From the NCBI GenBank assembly GCA_018857735.1, contig JABMCL010002815.1, forward strand, positions 769,501 to 833,500: a stretch of DNA of 64,000 nucleotides, in the 5' to 3' direction. Below are positions 25,701 to 35,932 of the stretch, piece after piece. Source of the DNA: Alviniconcha marisindica. Taxonomy: Eukaryota; Mollusca; Gastropoda; Provannidae. The notes below the pieces were generated by a model. That model saw only the letters and a program-made list of their open reading frames with translations, was not told the origin of the DNA and made no database searches. Position numbers and translations under genes: made by a program. How positions within the stretch are numbered: the stretch's first letter is position 1; the number at the start of each line of letters is the position of its first letter.

Positions 25701-28700
25701 AACAGACCACAACTTTTGAAAAGAAAGGAGAGCTGAAGCGGATTCGAACCAAAGTCCCTCTGCTTACCAGCCTAATGCCTTACCGCTAGGCCAAACTGGC
25801 TCACAATCCTGTAATGACAGACATCATACTTATACCAGACTGACCATTTTAGTTCTTGGCTTTGTAATGAGCTATGTGCTCCACTGGAGAAACTGCACAT
25901 CAGCACATAAAAAAGTACATTATCTATTATAATTATTACTTATCCACTCCCATAAACTGCAGGCTATCTTGTCACAGTCCTATTATTTTCCTCCTGCTTT
26001 CCATTTCTGAATGGATGCAAAATATCTGCTTAAAACTTTACTTTAAGCCAGATTATAAAAACAACACCACCACCACCAAAACAATTATCTTAAGACAGCT
26101 GATATTCATCTCTATCTTTGCAAGAACCACACACTGCATACAACTAAGTCATTTCTTCATTTTCATCACTTTCCCATAAAATAACTTCAACACATTCAAA
26201 TGGGAATTTTGGAAGACACAAACACCATAACTACTCCACTGATGCTGTACCCAAAAGCAGCAATAGCCAACGCACATTCTCAGAATCACTGCAAAAAAGT
26301 TGTTCTGCTAAAAAGCATTCCATCTTAACCTTTTGAGAATTTTAATGTGAAGAAAACACACCCAAACAAACAGCAAGAAACTGCGACTTCAACAAAAATT
26401 CTACCTGTTCTTGGCGGGAGACCTTGAAAGCGGCAGCCAGCCTGTCGCCAGAGTGCCCCATGGTCTCATTGGTGGAGAACTCAGCAACTGCTGGCAACTG
26501 AGAGAGAGAGCAAGATACACTGTAACCACTCCTCTCATGCTGTACCCGAAAGCTACAATAACCAACGCACATTCTCAGAATAACTGTAAAAAAAGTCTGG
26601 AACTGCTTAGCCAGCCAGAGCGCCCGTATTGCACTGCTGCTAACCAATTTGTACACCAGCTTCTTCAGCACCTCAAACTCAAAGAATACATGTACAAATG
26701 TATGTCTGCTTTTGTGAAGGTAAACCATGTTTTTCGGTGTTCTTTTTGTAACTTTTGTTTTTGCCGTAACTTGTCGACGTATCACTTATGTGAAAAGACA
26801 TTAAATAAAAAGGAAGAAGAAACTCAAAGAATAACTGAGAGGTGTGCTGGGTTTTTTAAATTTTTATTATCTTGTTTTTATTTTTTCCCTCCTCCTTGTC
26901 AGTTTCATTTTGCTAAAATTGTGCTCATCATTTTTTTTCATTCTTATACATTCTTCTTCTTTCATAATTATCGATCTACCTTCTTGCACCTGGCGAAGAC
27001 AATTTTCTGTTGAAAGTGCCTGTGTTTCATTATTTCCTTGTTTCCTTGTGTTTCATCATTTAGGTGAGTACGTTTCCCTAGATCTGTTCCATTTTTTTTT
27101 AAACTGTGCATTCCCGAATCTGCTAAGGAGTACATTTTATGGGCCAAACACCGCACAAATTCATCAACCGCAAGGACAGGCTCTCAGAACTGTGCTCAGT
27201 GAAAAAGAAGAAAAAGCAGAACTGAAAACCAGCACCAACCACTATGCCATTCTCAGGACACAGGACAAGCAACTCAAATAAACAGCAGCCAAGACCGCAC
27301 CCACCTCTGGCGTGAGAGCAGCAGGCGACAACATCTGACTGACAATCTGCAGGCGAGCAGGCACAGTCTTGGCCTTGTTTAATGACAGCATCAGCGAGCG
27401 CATCTTGCGGCTGTGACGGATGGGCACGTCAGACATGAACTCCACCCCTCCAGCAATCACTGTATCGCACTGACCGCTAGCGATCAGACCAATCCCTGTA
27501 AACAATGAGGATGAATTGGACCAATGGCTAAAGTATGAAGGACAAGGCTTTTGCAATTTGAGCATGCGTGTGCTTGAGTGTTAGAGTCAAACAGAGAGCA
27601 AGCAAGCAAGCTCTTGGATTTTAACGTCAGGTCAACCACACAGAGTCAAACAGAGAGATTCACAAACAGGAAAAGTTTAGGACACACACATACACCAAAG
27701 TGCATTGGAAGACACTAAAATGCAGAAAGCGTGTGAAAAGAGACAACTGCTCAGATGATAAGCAAGAGCAGAAAACATTTAACACAAACACTTCCCATTA
27801 AAAAAGAAAAACAGAACGAAAGAACCTCCCAAGAAAGTTAATTTGCATTTCATCTTTCTGACATCCCTGTGACCTTCAATTACGTTAAAGTTGCAAAAAA
27901 AAGGGTAACGGAAGTCATCATCTTACAAAGTTCAAAAGACGTCTCTCAGGTAGAAGCCCAAAACAAAACTCAAACATTTACATTACTGCCATGGCTGGAC
28001 GTGCTGAGTGAGTGAGCAATGCAGCAGATTACAACAAAATTACATTGTTCTTTCCCCCCCCCCCCCCCCAAGCAAATGGAGAATTCGCCCTTTTTGTTTG
28101 ACATATTTACAACTGTTTTTCTGACCTGTCGTAATGGCTTGATTGGAGGAGATGCAGGCCTGCGTGACAGTGTGAGATGGGACACGGTCTGAAATCCCAG
28201 CACCCAGCGCCGCCTGGCAAAAAGAAGTTCACAATATACAGGCAAGTCAGTTTTACATCAACGCTAAAACTGTATGTTTGGTTTAAACAAAAATTTATTC
28301 GAGACGAAATAAAGATACAAAAAAATCATTATGTGCTCATCAACAAGCTATATGTATGTTTGACTCCTTCTTGTTCTTCCTTTTTATTCAAGGTCTTTTC
28401 ATGTAAGTGACAGACTGAAACATGCAAATCAGTTTTAAATCAATACTAAAACCATATATTGGACTGCATAATAATAACAGTCATTTCTATCTCACCGACA
28501 AGGGTGAGCACACCATGCTTTACAAGACCTACAAAAATGTATACATATAATCTCAAAAATAATATCTATATATACAATCATAATTATTGCATTCCTCACA
28601 CACCACAGGCACAAATACTGGAACACTCTTTATACAATGAGGATGGGACACTGAGACATCACTCGTTTTGCATATAAATGGGAAGGGGAAAAAATCATGA

Positions 28701-30635
28701 AACAGAATCGAGTAGCAGCATTCTGAAAAAAGTGAAGAAAAAAAATCCAAAAAATCCAAATGCTGATTTTTGACAGGACACTACAAAGCATGCACAAATT
28801 TTCAGACTTTAACCCTTTTGCAAGCAACAGTTGATATCTGAATGAAAATGAAGAAAATGAAACGACTTAGCCACAGAAAGGTGTCTTGAAAGAACAAAAA
28901 TATGCCGGCAGAATACAAAAAAGAGAGCAAAAAAACACAACAACAAATGAAGGTAGGGGTCCCACCTCTCGAGCAACGTTGCTTGTCTTGACTTCCTGAA
29001 TTACTGTTCCATAGATGATGTACTCCACGGCATCTGCAGCAAAAACATATTAACCAAACCTGACTTCAGAGCACCTTTAAAGCGAGAGAAACCCCTTAAA
29101 AAACAAAACAAAAAAACAACAACTTTTTATTGCTCTGCTGAAAACAGCAAAATAAGACATGAATCAACATTGTCCCGGGCCCAGAAATAAGCAAGTGAAA
29201 AATAAAATACTAATTGTATGCACAATCATTAAATGAAACTGTACCAGGTGAGGACTGAGAACAGCATGTTTTCCTGTGATTGTGAGTATTGTGGCCACAA
29301 ACATGTTTTTAGTGTGTGTGTGTGTGTGTGTGTGTGCATGTATGTGCGTGTGTGTATGCATGGGGGGGGCAGATGTTTGATGACAAATTTGTGTGCAATA
29401 ATATTGTGTATTTTAATGTCAGCTGTTTTAGGCTTGATTATGAAATGTACATGCCTTAGGCTCACTTGAGAAAGGGCGTTCTAAGACCCACCCATTAGTA
29501 TTATTGTTATTTTTGTAGGACCTTTTTTTGATCCACACTTTCTGAAAGAAAACTAAGACACCTTACCTTTGGGCAAACCAGTTCTTTTCAGCAACCCTCT
29601 GTGGAAAGAATTTGTAAACCAATCACAAATTTATTCCATGCAAAATACTGTATATTCTTTTAGACTTTTACTAGCTTTAGAGCCCCTTGGTTAGAAACCT
29701 CTCTAATACTTTACATTCAAATCTGAAGTGTGCACTGGGACACCAGAAATACACTAATATATTTATAGACAATTACACTGATCACATTGCTACCAGGATT
29801 TAGTTTCTCCTAAATTGCAAGGTGTACACCTCTACATATATCACTCAATAAAAACATATCTGTTGGTACATGACCAGAAGCAGAACAGCTACAAAATGGC
29901 AAAACCATATAATGCACTTTCATTGTTTAAAGCATTAAAAAAAAAAAAAAAAAAAAATCAACCACAGAAAATTGTACACCTGGTTATTTGCCAATGTTTT
30001 GGTGTCCAAATCATTTTGCTCAAATTCTTTTTACTTTATAAAAAAGAAAAAAAAGAAAAAAGAAGAAGGAAAAGATATATATATATATATATGCACAAAG
30101 ATAAAAAGACTTCAAATAAAACAATTAAAAAACACAAATGACAACAACAGGAGAGGCAGAGGCAGGAAAGGAAAGCGCATGGAGAGCCGAGGCTGGGGGA
30201 GGAGAGGGAAGGGGAGGGATGGTAGAGAGAGAGGAGAACAGAGAGAAGAGAGAGAGGAAGTAGGGAGGGGGGATAGGGGAGGAAGCAGAGAGAAGAAGAG
30301 CAGGGAAGGAGAAGAAAGGAGACAGAGACAGACACAAAGACTAAAATGGGGGTGGGGGATGGGGGGTCGGGGTGGGGGTGGAGTGAAAGAAAAGAGAAAA
30401 GGAGGAGAGGGAGAGAGACAGAAACCGGCAGACAATGAGACACAATGAGACAGACAGAAACAAGCAGACAGAAAGAAAGACAGACAGAAATTGGATTTTA
30501 AGGTCCCGACAACCACACAAGGTCATCTCAGATGAGCAGAGACGGACACATGGAGACAGAGAAGGCAGGAGAGAGAGAGAGAGAGAGCAGAGACGGACAC
30601 ATGGAGACAGAGAAGGCAGAAGACAGAGAGAGAGG

Positions 30636-30713
<78 letters not shown>

Positions 30714-32611
30714 ACTGACAGTAATGCTGTGCGGGCCAAGTCATGTGGCATCAGGTTCTTATAGGTAGTTCCAGACTGCAGGAATGGTGTGCGCACCCCT
30801 TCCACCAGCACAATATTCCGAACATTTGGTTTGTTCAGCGTCTTCTTGCCTGGCTGACCTATGTAAACACAGAGACAACATGATGTGTGAGTTACCTCTG
30901 AAAAATGCAAGCCACACTTGCTAAAAACAAACAATACCAACTAAACAAGAGCGGTTATATCAGGGCGATCCAGCTAAACAAATTAAATCTATAATAACTA
31001 AAGTCACACTTGCAAAAAGAAACAAACAAAAAATTATAATAAGATTATTTTTTTTAAGAGCAGCTGATCCCATATTTTTGTCACAATAATACGCTGCAAA
31101 TGTTTGCTTTTATATGGTAAGCCACCTCAAAAGATACCATCCAGACACTAAGAGAGAGAGAGAGAGGGTAGTCGGGGGAATAACTAACAGTGATTCCAGA
31201 GTGTATACCACCTCCACCAACTTTAAAGGCCCCGAAAGTGAAACCAATTTACCTGGCTGTACATTTGCATTGTGAACAGAGGATGCGCTGATGCATCTGA
31301 CACCATCTGAAAAACAAAAGAGACAGAACACTGAGCATGCAAACATAAAAAAGATACAAATATACACAAAACAAAAATATAATCTGCTCACAATTAAAAG
31401 TAACCCCCCCCACCTCATTTTGTTCTAAACCAATACTAAACCCCTCCCAAGACAACCTTATCATGGAAGTCAGAAAGGTTATGGTGTAAACCTGCAGGCC
31501 ACTCTAAAGAACACAAATCTCAACTAAGGTAACTTACCTGATGGAATACTTGGGTCCTTTTGAGAGCCTAATTTGAGGTAAGGTGTTATAACCAGTAGTC
31601 ATAGTTATATCACACTTTTGATGCAGTAACTAAGTCAGTCCAGAGAAGGCAAAATGATAACACCAGGCACAGGGTTCGACACACCTCGTCGCCAAATGTT
31701 ATGTCCTCTCATTCCATTACTAGACAAGAATCACACACAGTGAGTTTCTGAGGTATTTATTGTGTACCAAAAGACAATGCTAGGGAGGGAAGGATGTCCA
31801 GCGCAGAGTAAGCAGGGATCAGGGAAGAAACAAAGGGGCGCCGCGCGCGGGGCCAGGGAAAAAAGGCTGGAGCTTATCTACACACCTCAAGGGTTCCAGA
31901 CTAGAACAGGCCCATGAAATCAGGCCTAACTGCTATATCTATGACTACTGGTTATAACACTTCCTGCCCTTACTTCACATAATAAACTAAAGTTTACTTC
32001 ACATACCACAGACCATGTCTGGAGTGCATGTGGCCACTTCTTCCACATATATTTAATGAAAGAGTTTTCTCAGTATATGCAGATCTATATATCTCAGTGC
32101 AGGAATCTGGTACTCAAACTGCTTAACCTACTGACCGAATATTGGAGATTGTGAAAGCAAAACTCTGAAAGAGTCTGATTAGTATGAACAAAAGGCAGGG
32201 TGTGAATGTAAGCTCAAATATGATTATAAACCTTTGTCACTGGGTAGCTCCAAGGTGTAATGACTATAACTCTGGACTCTCACATCAATGATCCATGTTT
32301 GAATCTTGGTGGGATTAAAATTAAGTGCTTTTTTAAAAATATATAATTATATTTATAAATGGGGTTTTCCTAGTGCAGAGATACCATCTTGAATTAAATG
32401 ACTGTCTTTTTTAATTCAGCTTTTGTAACACCAATCCTTAAAAATAGCTTCAGTGGTTCTGTCCAGGGGGTTAATCACTTAATGCCAGACAACCAAGTCA
32501 GGAGAGCTCAGAGAGTAACCACGATCCAAATTCAGTCCCTGGTCAATTTTAAAAAAATGAATTAAAATCAGCTTTACAATGCTGTGGAACTAAAAAAAAA
32601 AGTTTTTTGTT

Positions 32612-32644
<33 letters not shown>

Positions 32645-32690
32645 ATGTGTGTGTGTCTGTGTGTATGCATGCATGCCTGCATGTGTATGT

Positions 32691-32721
<31 letters not shown>

Positions 32722-33716
32722 TGTGTGCTTGTTTGTAATTGCCAAACTTCTTTTCCAGTGCTTTATTTTATTCTCCATAATATGAGGCACAACCAGACCA
32801 TATCACAATTTCTGTAGAAGAGCTGTCCGAAGAAGGTATATTTCTAACTAGCTGATTACTTAATAGTAATACAATTGTTATGTTATATGTACGTATCTGA
32901 CTCACTGAAAAATGTGTATTTAAAATTAAATTGTTATATTTGTATAATGTATTTAAGACGGCCACTACCAGATGACTGACATCACTTCACCAATAATTAC
33001 CTTAGTGAGCCCAGTCATTAGAAGGCAGAAGATGGAGACATTACATTAATAATTCAACATTATTTGTAAAATTATTGGTTATATAATATGCTATTCATGT
33101 ATCATTTTGTATGTAACTGACTCACACATAATTATACTGTAAAAAGTGTAATACCTATGACACAGGTACATGGTGACCCTGTAAGGCAAAAACACATATG
33201 ATCTTGTTCAAGGGTGTGGACTTTGAACCCACCTGTTTTATATGTACTCCAGGTATAAGAAAGGATAATATTGCTGGTGCCACACCGAAGTGGGTTCAAA
33301 GTCCAATTAAAACAGCTAGTTACCTTTCCCTTCTAAAGGAACTTTGGGGTAATATTATTATTTCAAACACTAAGCATGTCCCATAGACACAACAAAAACA
33401 GAAAACTGTTGTGAGTTCAATTCAGAAAACCCGATAGGAAAATATAATTAGCTCTAACATGCCGATTCAGACAGCACACGCATTATTTGTAAGTTATCGT
33501 CTGCTGCGTCAGTCACTCAGCGTCACTGTGACAGAGCCTAGTTTGCAACTCAAACACGAATCACGTAAACATATTTTTTTCCATACAATCCAGACCATGC
33601 GTAAATCTATTCGGTTCCTAAAGCTAGGTACTAACGTATCAAGTATGCGTATTCAACTTACGGCTAAAAACCGGTGAACGGGACAAGAACAGGCTTCTGC
33701 AGACAAGGGCAGCCAT
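19754..33716 (-). CDS. HADHB: Mitochondrial trifunctional protein beta subunit (3-ketoacyl-CoA thiolase)
   Basis: Fifteen coding exons in transcript order: 33716-33662, 31306-31253, 30858-30720, 29598-29567, 29033-28966, 28213-28126, 27495-27305, 26497-26405, 25457-25370, 25234-25110, 24511-24384, 23342-23255, 22835-22761, 21617-21453, 19789-19754. All join in phase and give 474 residues, the same length as the human protein. The enzyme does the last step of long-chain beta-oxidation, thiolytic cleavage of 3-ketoacyl-CoA, at the inner mitochondrial membrane in complex with HADHA. The start [17 protein letters not shown] is Arg/Ser-rich without acids, fitting a mitochondrial presequence, and has A at -3. 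Seen catalytic residues: Cys136 (TQACISSNQ), His379 (YHEAF), His428 (GHPFGATG) and Cys458 (ACAAGG). The C-terminus [11 protein letters not shown] comes from a 36-nt last exon. The 32-nt exon 29598-29567 is near micro-exon size. Every key residue is present, so the gene looks intact. Confidence 0.97.
19776..21390. repeat. Minisatellite of 37/38-bp units that copy the HADHB last-exon acceptor
   Basis: On the gene strand each unit reads ttttacag|ggg-cay-g, then atgactgtggarcaatg, matching the real acceptor plus exon start (ttttacag|GGGCATGCGATGATTGTGGA). Two unit types alternate (A with aagcattgctcc, B with aacattgttcc, + strand), making a dimer of about 75 bp. The array is regular from the exon to about 20838, about 27 units. 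It is interrupted by an unrelated dispersed element (about 20840-21020), and continues in degenerate form to about 21390. It occupies most of the last HADHB intron. Confidence 0.93.
20850..21020 (+). mobile_element. Dispersed element inserted in the HADHB array
   Basis: It reads ctaacgagccttctggtttc, cgtggacgtaaag, then tgtccctaatatgtcaactg and a (cat)n end. Related text occurs near 16205-16350, 25480-25660 (reverse) and 58877-58910 (reverse), so this is a family. No coding capacity is visible; it is probably a SINE-like element. Confidence 0.45.
21660..21980. repeat. Two short tandem duplications in a HADHB intron
   Basis: A doublet of about 32 bp (gtcgaatcaaatttgtgcat / gtcaaatcaaatttgttcat) is at 21662-21722, next to the exon 14 acceptor side. 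A doublet of about 80 bp (cctgtaaaagtgtaacggtt / cctgtaaaagtttaacagtt, each followed by ttaacactatgacctgaaca) is at 21835-21975. Confidence 0.75.
22686..22775. repeat. Duplication spanning the HADHB exon 13 donor
   Basis: On the gene strand the donor region aag|gtgagtatcaactatcaatg and the following cagcttcagagaag are repeated once directly downstream (gaaatgagcatcaactatca), with a period of about 36 bp. The second copy has lost the GT. Confidence 0.8.
23343..23890. repeat. 31-bp minisatellite abutting the HADHB exon 12 acceptor
   Basis: On the gene strand the unit is catgtgaatgtttcattgtt then gtttcagcag|a. The last unit becomes the real acceptor tgtttcgacag|GCCCGC of exon 12. About 17 copies with variable length; many carry pyrimidine-rich text followed by CAG, as a 3' splice site would. 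Confidence 0.88.
24110..24400. repeat. 91-bp triplet repeat ending in the HADHB exon 11 donor
   Basis: Three copies start at about 24120, 24211 and 24302 (aatggtactggctaatgaac). Each carries tttgacatactaaccccac, which on the gene strand is the donor string ggggttagtatgtcaaa found at the true exon 11 boundary (24384|24383). Confidence 0.85.
24700..24930. repeat. Degenerate repeat, about 75-85-bp unit, near 2.5 copies
   Basis: The core acttgtgtcac(a/g)atcagaat recurs near 24720 and 24803, with partial copies near 24876 and 24900, together with cccataagtcaacaaggac. It lies inside the HADHB intron between exons 10 and 11. Confidence 0.7.
25480..25815 (-). mobile_element. tRNA-derived SINE-like element in a HADHB intron
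   Basis: On the - strand the head reads ttggcctagcggtaaggcat (A box), then tttggttcgaatccgcttca (B box), near 25735-25800. The body then contains gctccaccttaatgcag and ends near ggcttattagggacaggg (+ strand). The cloverleaf does not close, so it is not a tRNA gene. Confidence 0.55.
26225..26610. repeat. Direct repeats of about 70 bp flanking HADHB exon 8
   Basis: The copies at about 26229-26300 and 26525-26597 share actcc, atgctgtaccc(a/g)aaagc, and ccaacgcacattctcagaat. They lie on opposite sides of exon 8 (26405-26497). Confidence 0.8.
29310..29360. repeat. (GT)n microsatellite
   Basis: A GT-rich run in the HADHB intron between exons 3 and 5. No other signal. Confidence 0.85.
30150..30712. 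repeat. Purine-rich (GA)n tract next to the HADHB exon 3 donor
   Basis: A long AG-rich stretch on the + strand (pyrimidine-rich on the gene strand). It contains a 50-bp doublet (gcagagacggacacatggag near 30537 and 30587) and a pure (GA)n run at about 30640-30710. It begins only a few bases past the exon 3 donor act|gtcagt. Confidence 0.85.
31584..31959 (-). mobile_element. LTR-like fragment with an inverted LTR start at its far end
   Basis: On the - strand 31959-31697 looks like a 263-bp LTR. It begins tgttataaccagtagtcata, has a cacaataaatacctc signal, and ends ggacataaca. It is followed by tttggcgacgagg, a typical leader or primer-site region of Ty3/gypsy-like elements. About 90 bp further on, the + strand again has tgttataaccagtagtcata (31584), so the whole 376-bp piece is bounded by inverted copies of the LTR start. 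No coding region and no clear target duplication. It lies in HADHB intron 1. Confidence 0.5.
32245..32410 (+). mobile_element. Degenerate tRNA-derived SINE with a LINE-like tail
   Basis: The head has an A-box-like gggtagctccaaggtg and a B-box-like tgtttgaatcttggtgg. The 3' end reads ggggttttcctagtgcagag then ataccatcttgaa, closely matching the 3' end of the LINE relic at 57594-57970 in this window. Confidence 0.55.
32613..32730. repeat. (GT)n microsatellite
   Basis: Two GT runs separated by tgcatgcatgcctgcatg, in HADHB intron 1. Confidence 0.9.
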
Positions 33717-34038
33717 TTTTGTTGCTTGATGCTTGGTCTCACGTCAAGTCATGTGACACATAGGCAAGTAAAATGACATGTTCAGTTTAAGGTATCGTTC
33801 TTATTCTGAATCAATGGTTTTCTCGAAAGACATAAACCGTCGGTGAGCACAGTGAGTGAAACAAATTACTCAAATTCAAAGTACATAATTTTCACATGAT
33901 TAATTAGTTCTGTACTTGCTTTTGAATGTTCTCTGATTTCTAATTAAACTAAACATGTATTATTTTTGGCCTAAAATCCCAGGAAGTCTCGGAAGCTCAA
34001 CGAGAGATCAAAGTTCAGCCGGCACCACATCCAGCAAC
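33717..34038. promoter_or_regulatory. Bidirectional promoter between HADHB and HADHA
   Basis: Only 322 bp separate the two start codons (HADHB ATG at 33716-33714 on -, HADHA ATG at 34039). I see no clear TATA box facing either gene. An M-box/E-box-like tcatgtgaca lies at 33749-33758, near an acgtca string at 33741. ETS/GABP-like caggaagt and cggaag occur near 33980-33992; such sites are common in promoters of nuclear genes for mitochondrial proteins. Vertebrate HADHA and HADHB are known to share a head-to-head promoter. The role of each motif is inference. Confidence 0.75.
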
Positions 34039-35896
34039 ATGGCTTGCGTGAGATTTGCTTGGGTGGCACGGAACTCTTACAGAGCAACAATACTCAACAG
34101 AAGATGTGAGTGTGTGTAGTCTACAACCACAAACTGAAGTCATATAGCATATTTTTATATTCGTTTTTGCATTGTGTTTTGTTTTATCACGGAGGTCATT
34201 ACCCTTCCAAATCATAGAGGGCAACCCTCAGTGCTGTTTCTGCAGACATGCACAGCAGTATGAAATTAATGCTGTGTACTGTATTATTACTGTATAACAA
34301 TGTATAAGTTGTTACCAATGTAAAAAAAAAAAAACTGCTGCTATAATTAGATGCAAATTATTATGCTGTTCTGATGCTTGTGGCCGAGTTAAAACTTCCT
34401 CTTTTTAGATTTATTTTTTATTAAGTTGAACCATAACATTCTCAAGAATTGAGCTCTTAACCCAGCACTAACTCATTAACTGAAACCAGATAAGAAGACA
34501 GATTTTAATTTATACATGTATACAATATTACTATTAGTTTGGATTTACACCTCTCATGTGTTCCACTTCCAAGCAAAGTTGGGATTTGTGTGATTCCAGA
34601 ACTGAACTGCTCGAAGTTGGAAAATTCCAAAAATGACTCTTAATCTTATAAATTCTGTTAATCAGGTTAATGGGTGCCAGTTCCTAAGTTGCCCATATCT
34701 CCTGCACAGTTCTGGAATTGTGTTGCACTCAAAGTCAAAGTTGGAATGTTGCTCATTGTTATTGTTAAACTTCTAGTTCTACATTATTTTTCCCAGTTCA
34801 GCAGTTGTATGATACAAATCATACATTCATTGATTCAGCAACAATAACTGTAATTTGAAGTGGGGGAAATGGCTGACACTGTTAGTTTTGGAGATGCACA
34901 TGAGTTTTGTCAAAGAAATAAAGTTACGATTAGCGCTCATACCAGATCATAACATCATTGGACATTGCTTTGGCACCTCTAAAATGATGCAGTATGGATT
35001 GATACATTAGAAGTGTTACTGGATTCCACTCCATGCATGAATGCTCCAAAGCAGCAAAACACCAGCTTTGCGTTAATCATGTCACAGCTGCCCACTTAGA
35101 ATACGGGTGATTCAGGAATGAGGCAGTTCAGTTCTGGAATAAGGGTGCATTTGAAATATTCCCAGTTTGAGAAGCTCAGTTCCAGAATTGAGCAAATTCC
35201 TATGTTTCTCAGAACATGTGTGTGTTCAGGGCTGCACTGATAGTGATATGCTCAACCAGTTACCTGGGGTGGGTTGCCTCCAAGCAAGTGAGAAACCCGC
35301 AAACCGCTTAGAAACTGGGTGAATCATAACTAAATTGTTTTTCATGATGATGATTTCTCTGACTGGTCTGAATTGTGATTCACCCAATGAATACACTAGA
35401 ACTTTTACCTGTGTCACGAAAACACTGTTTTGGTTGTAATGATCAACTTGTGATGTTACTTTTATTGGTTTTAATTTGTTAAAAGAAACAACCAGAGAAG
35501 AAATATTTTAGGCTCATTTGGTTTTATTAAATGTATGAATACCTGTTTAAGTGACTCGCCCATTTTCAGTGTCATAGGAGAGATGCTTTGTTGTTTATTT
35601 TTGTTTAATGATTTATTTATTTTTATTTATTTTTAATAGTTTAATGACTTAAAATATTAGCCTGTTATGTGTGTGGGTGGACAGTGTTATTTTTCTCATT
35701 GTTAATGTTGTCATGGGAGAAGGTGATGATGATAACAGTTTATGAAGCAAATTGCATGTATTAGATTGAACAGAGTAATTTTTATGTTTGCGTTTTATTT
35801 TTATGTTTCAGTTGAATGTCTCAATCGGCAGATATCAACATCATCAGCAATGGCAGGTCAGAACTTTGAACCATGTGTGTTACACATGTGTGCATG

Positions 35897-35932
<36 letters not shown>

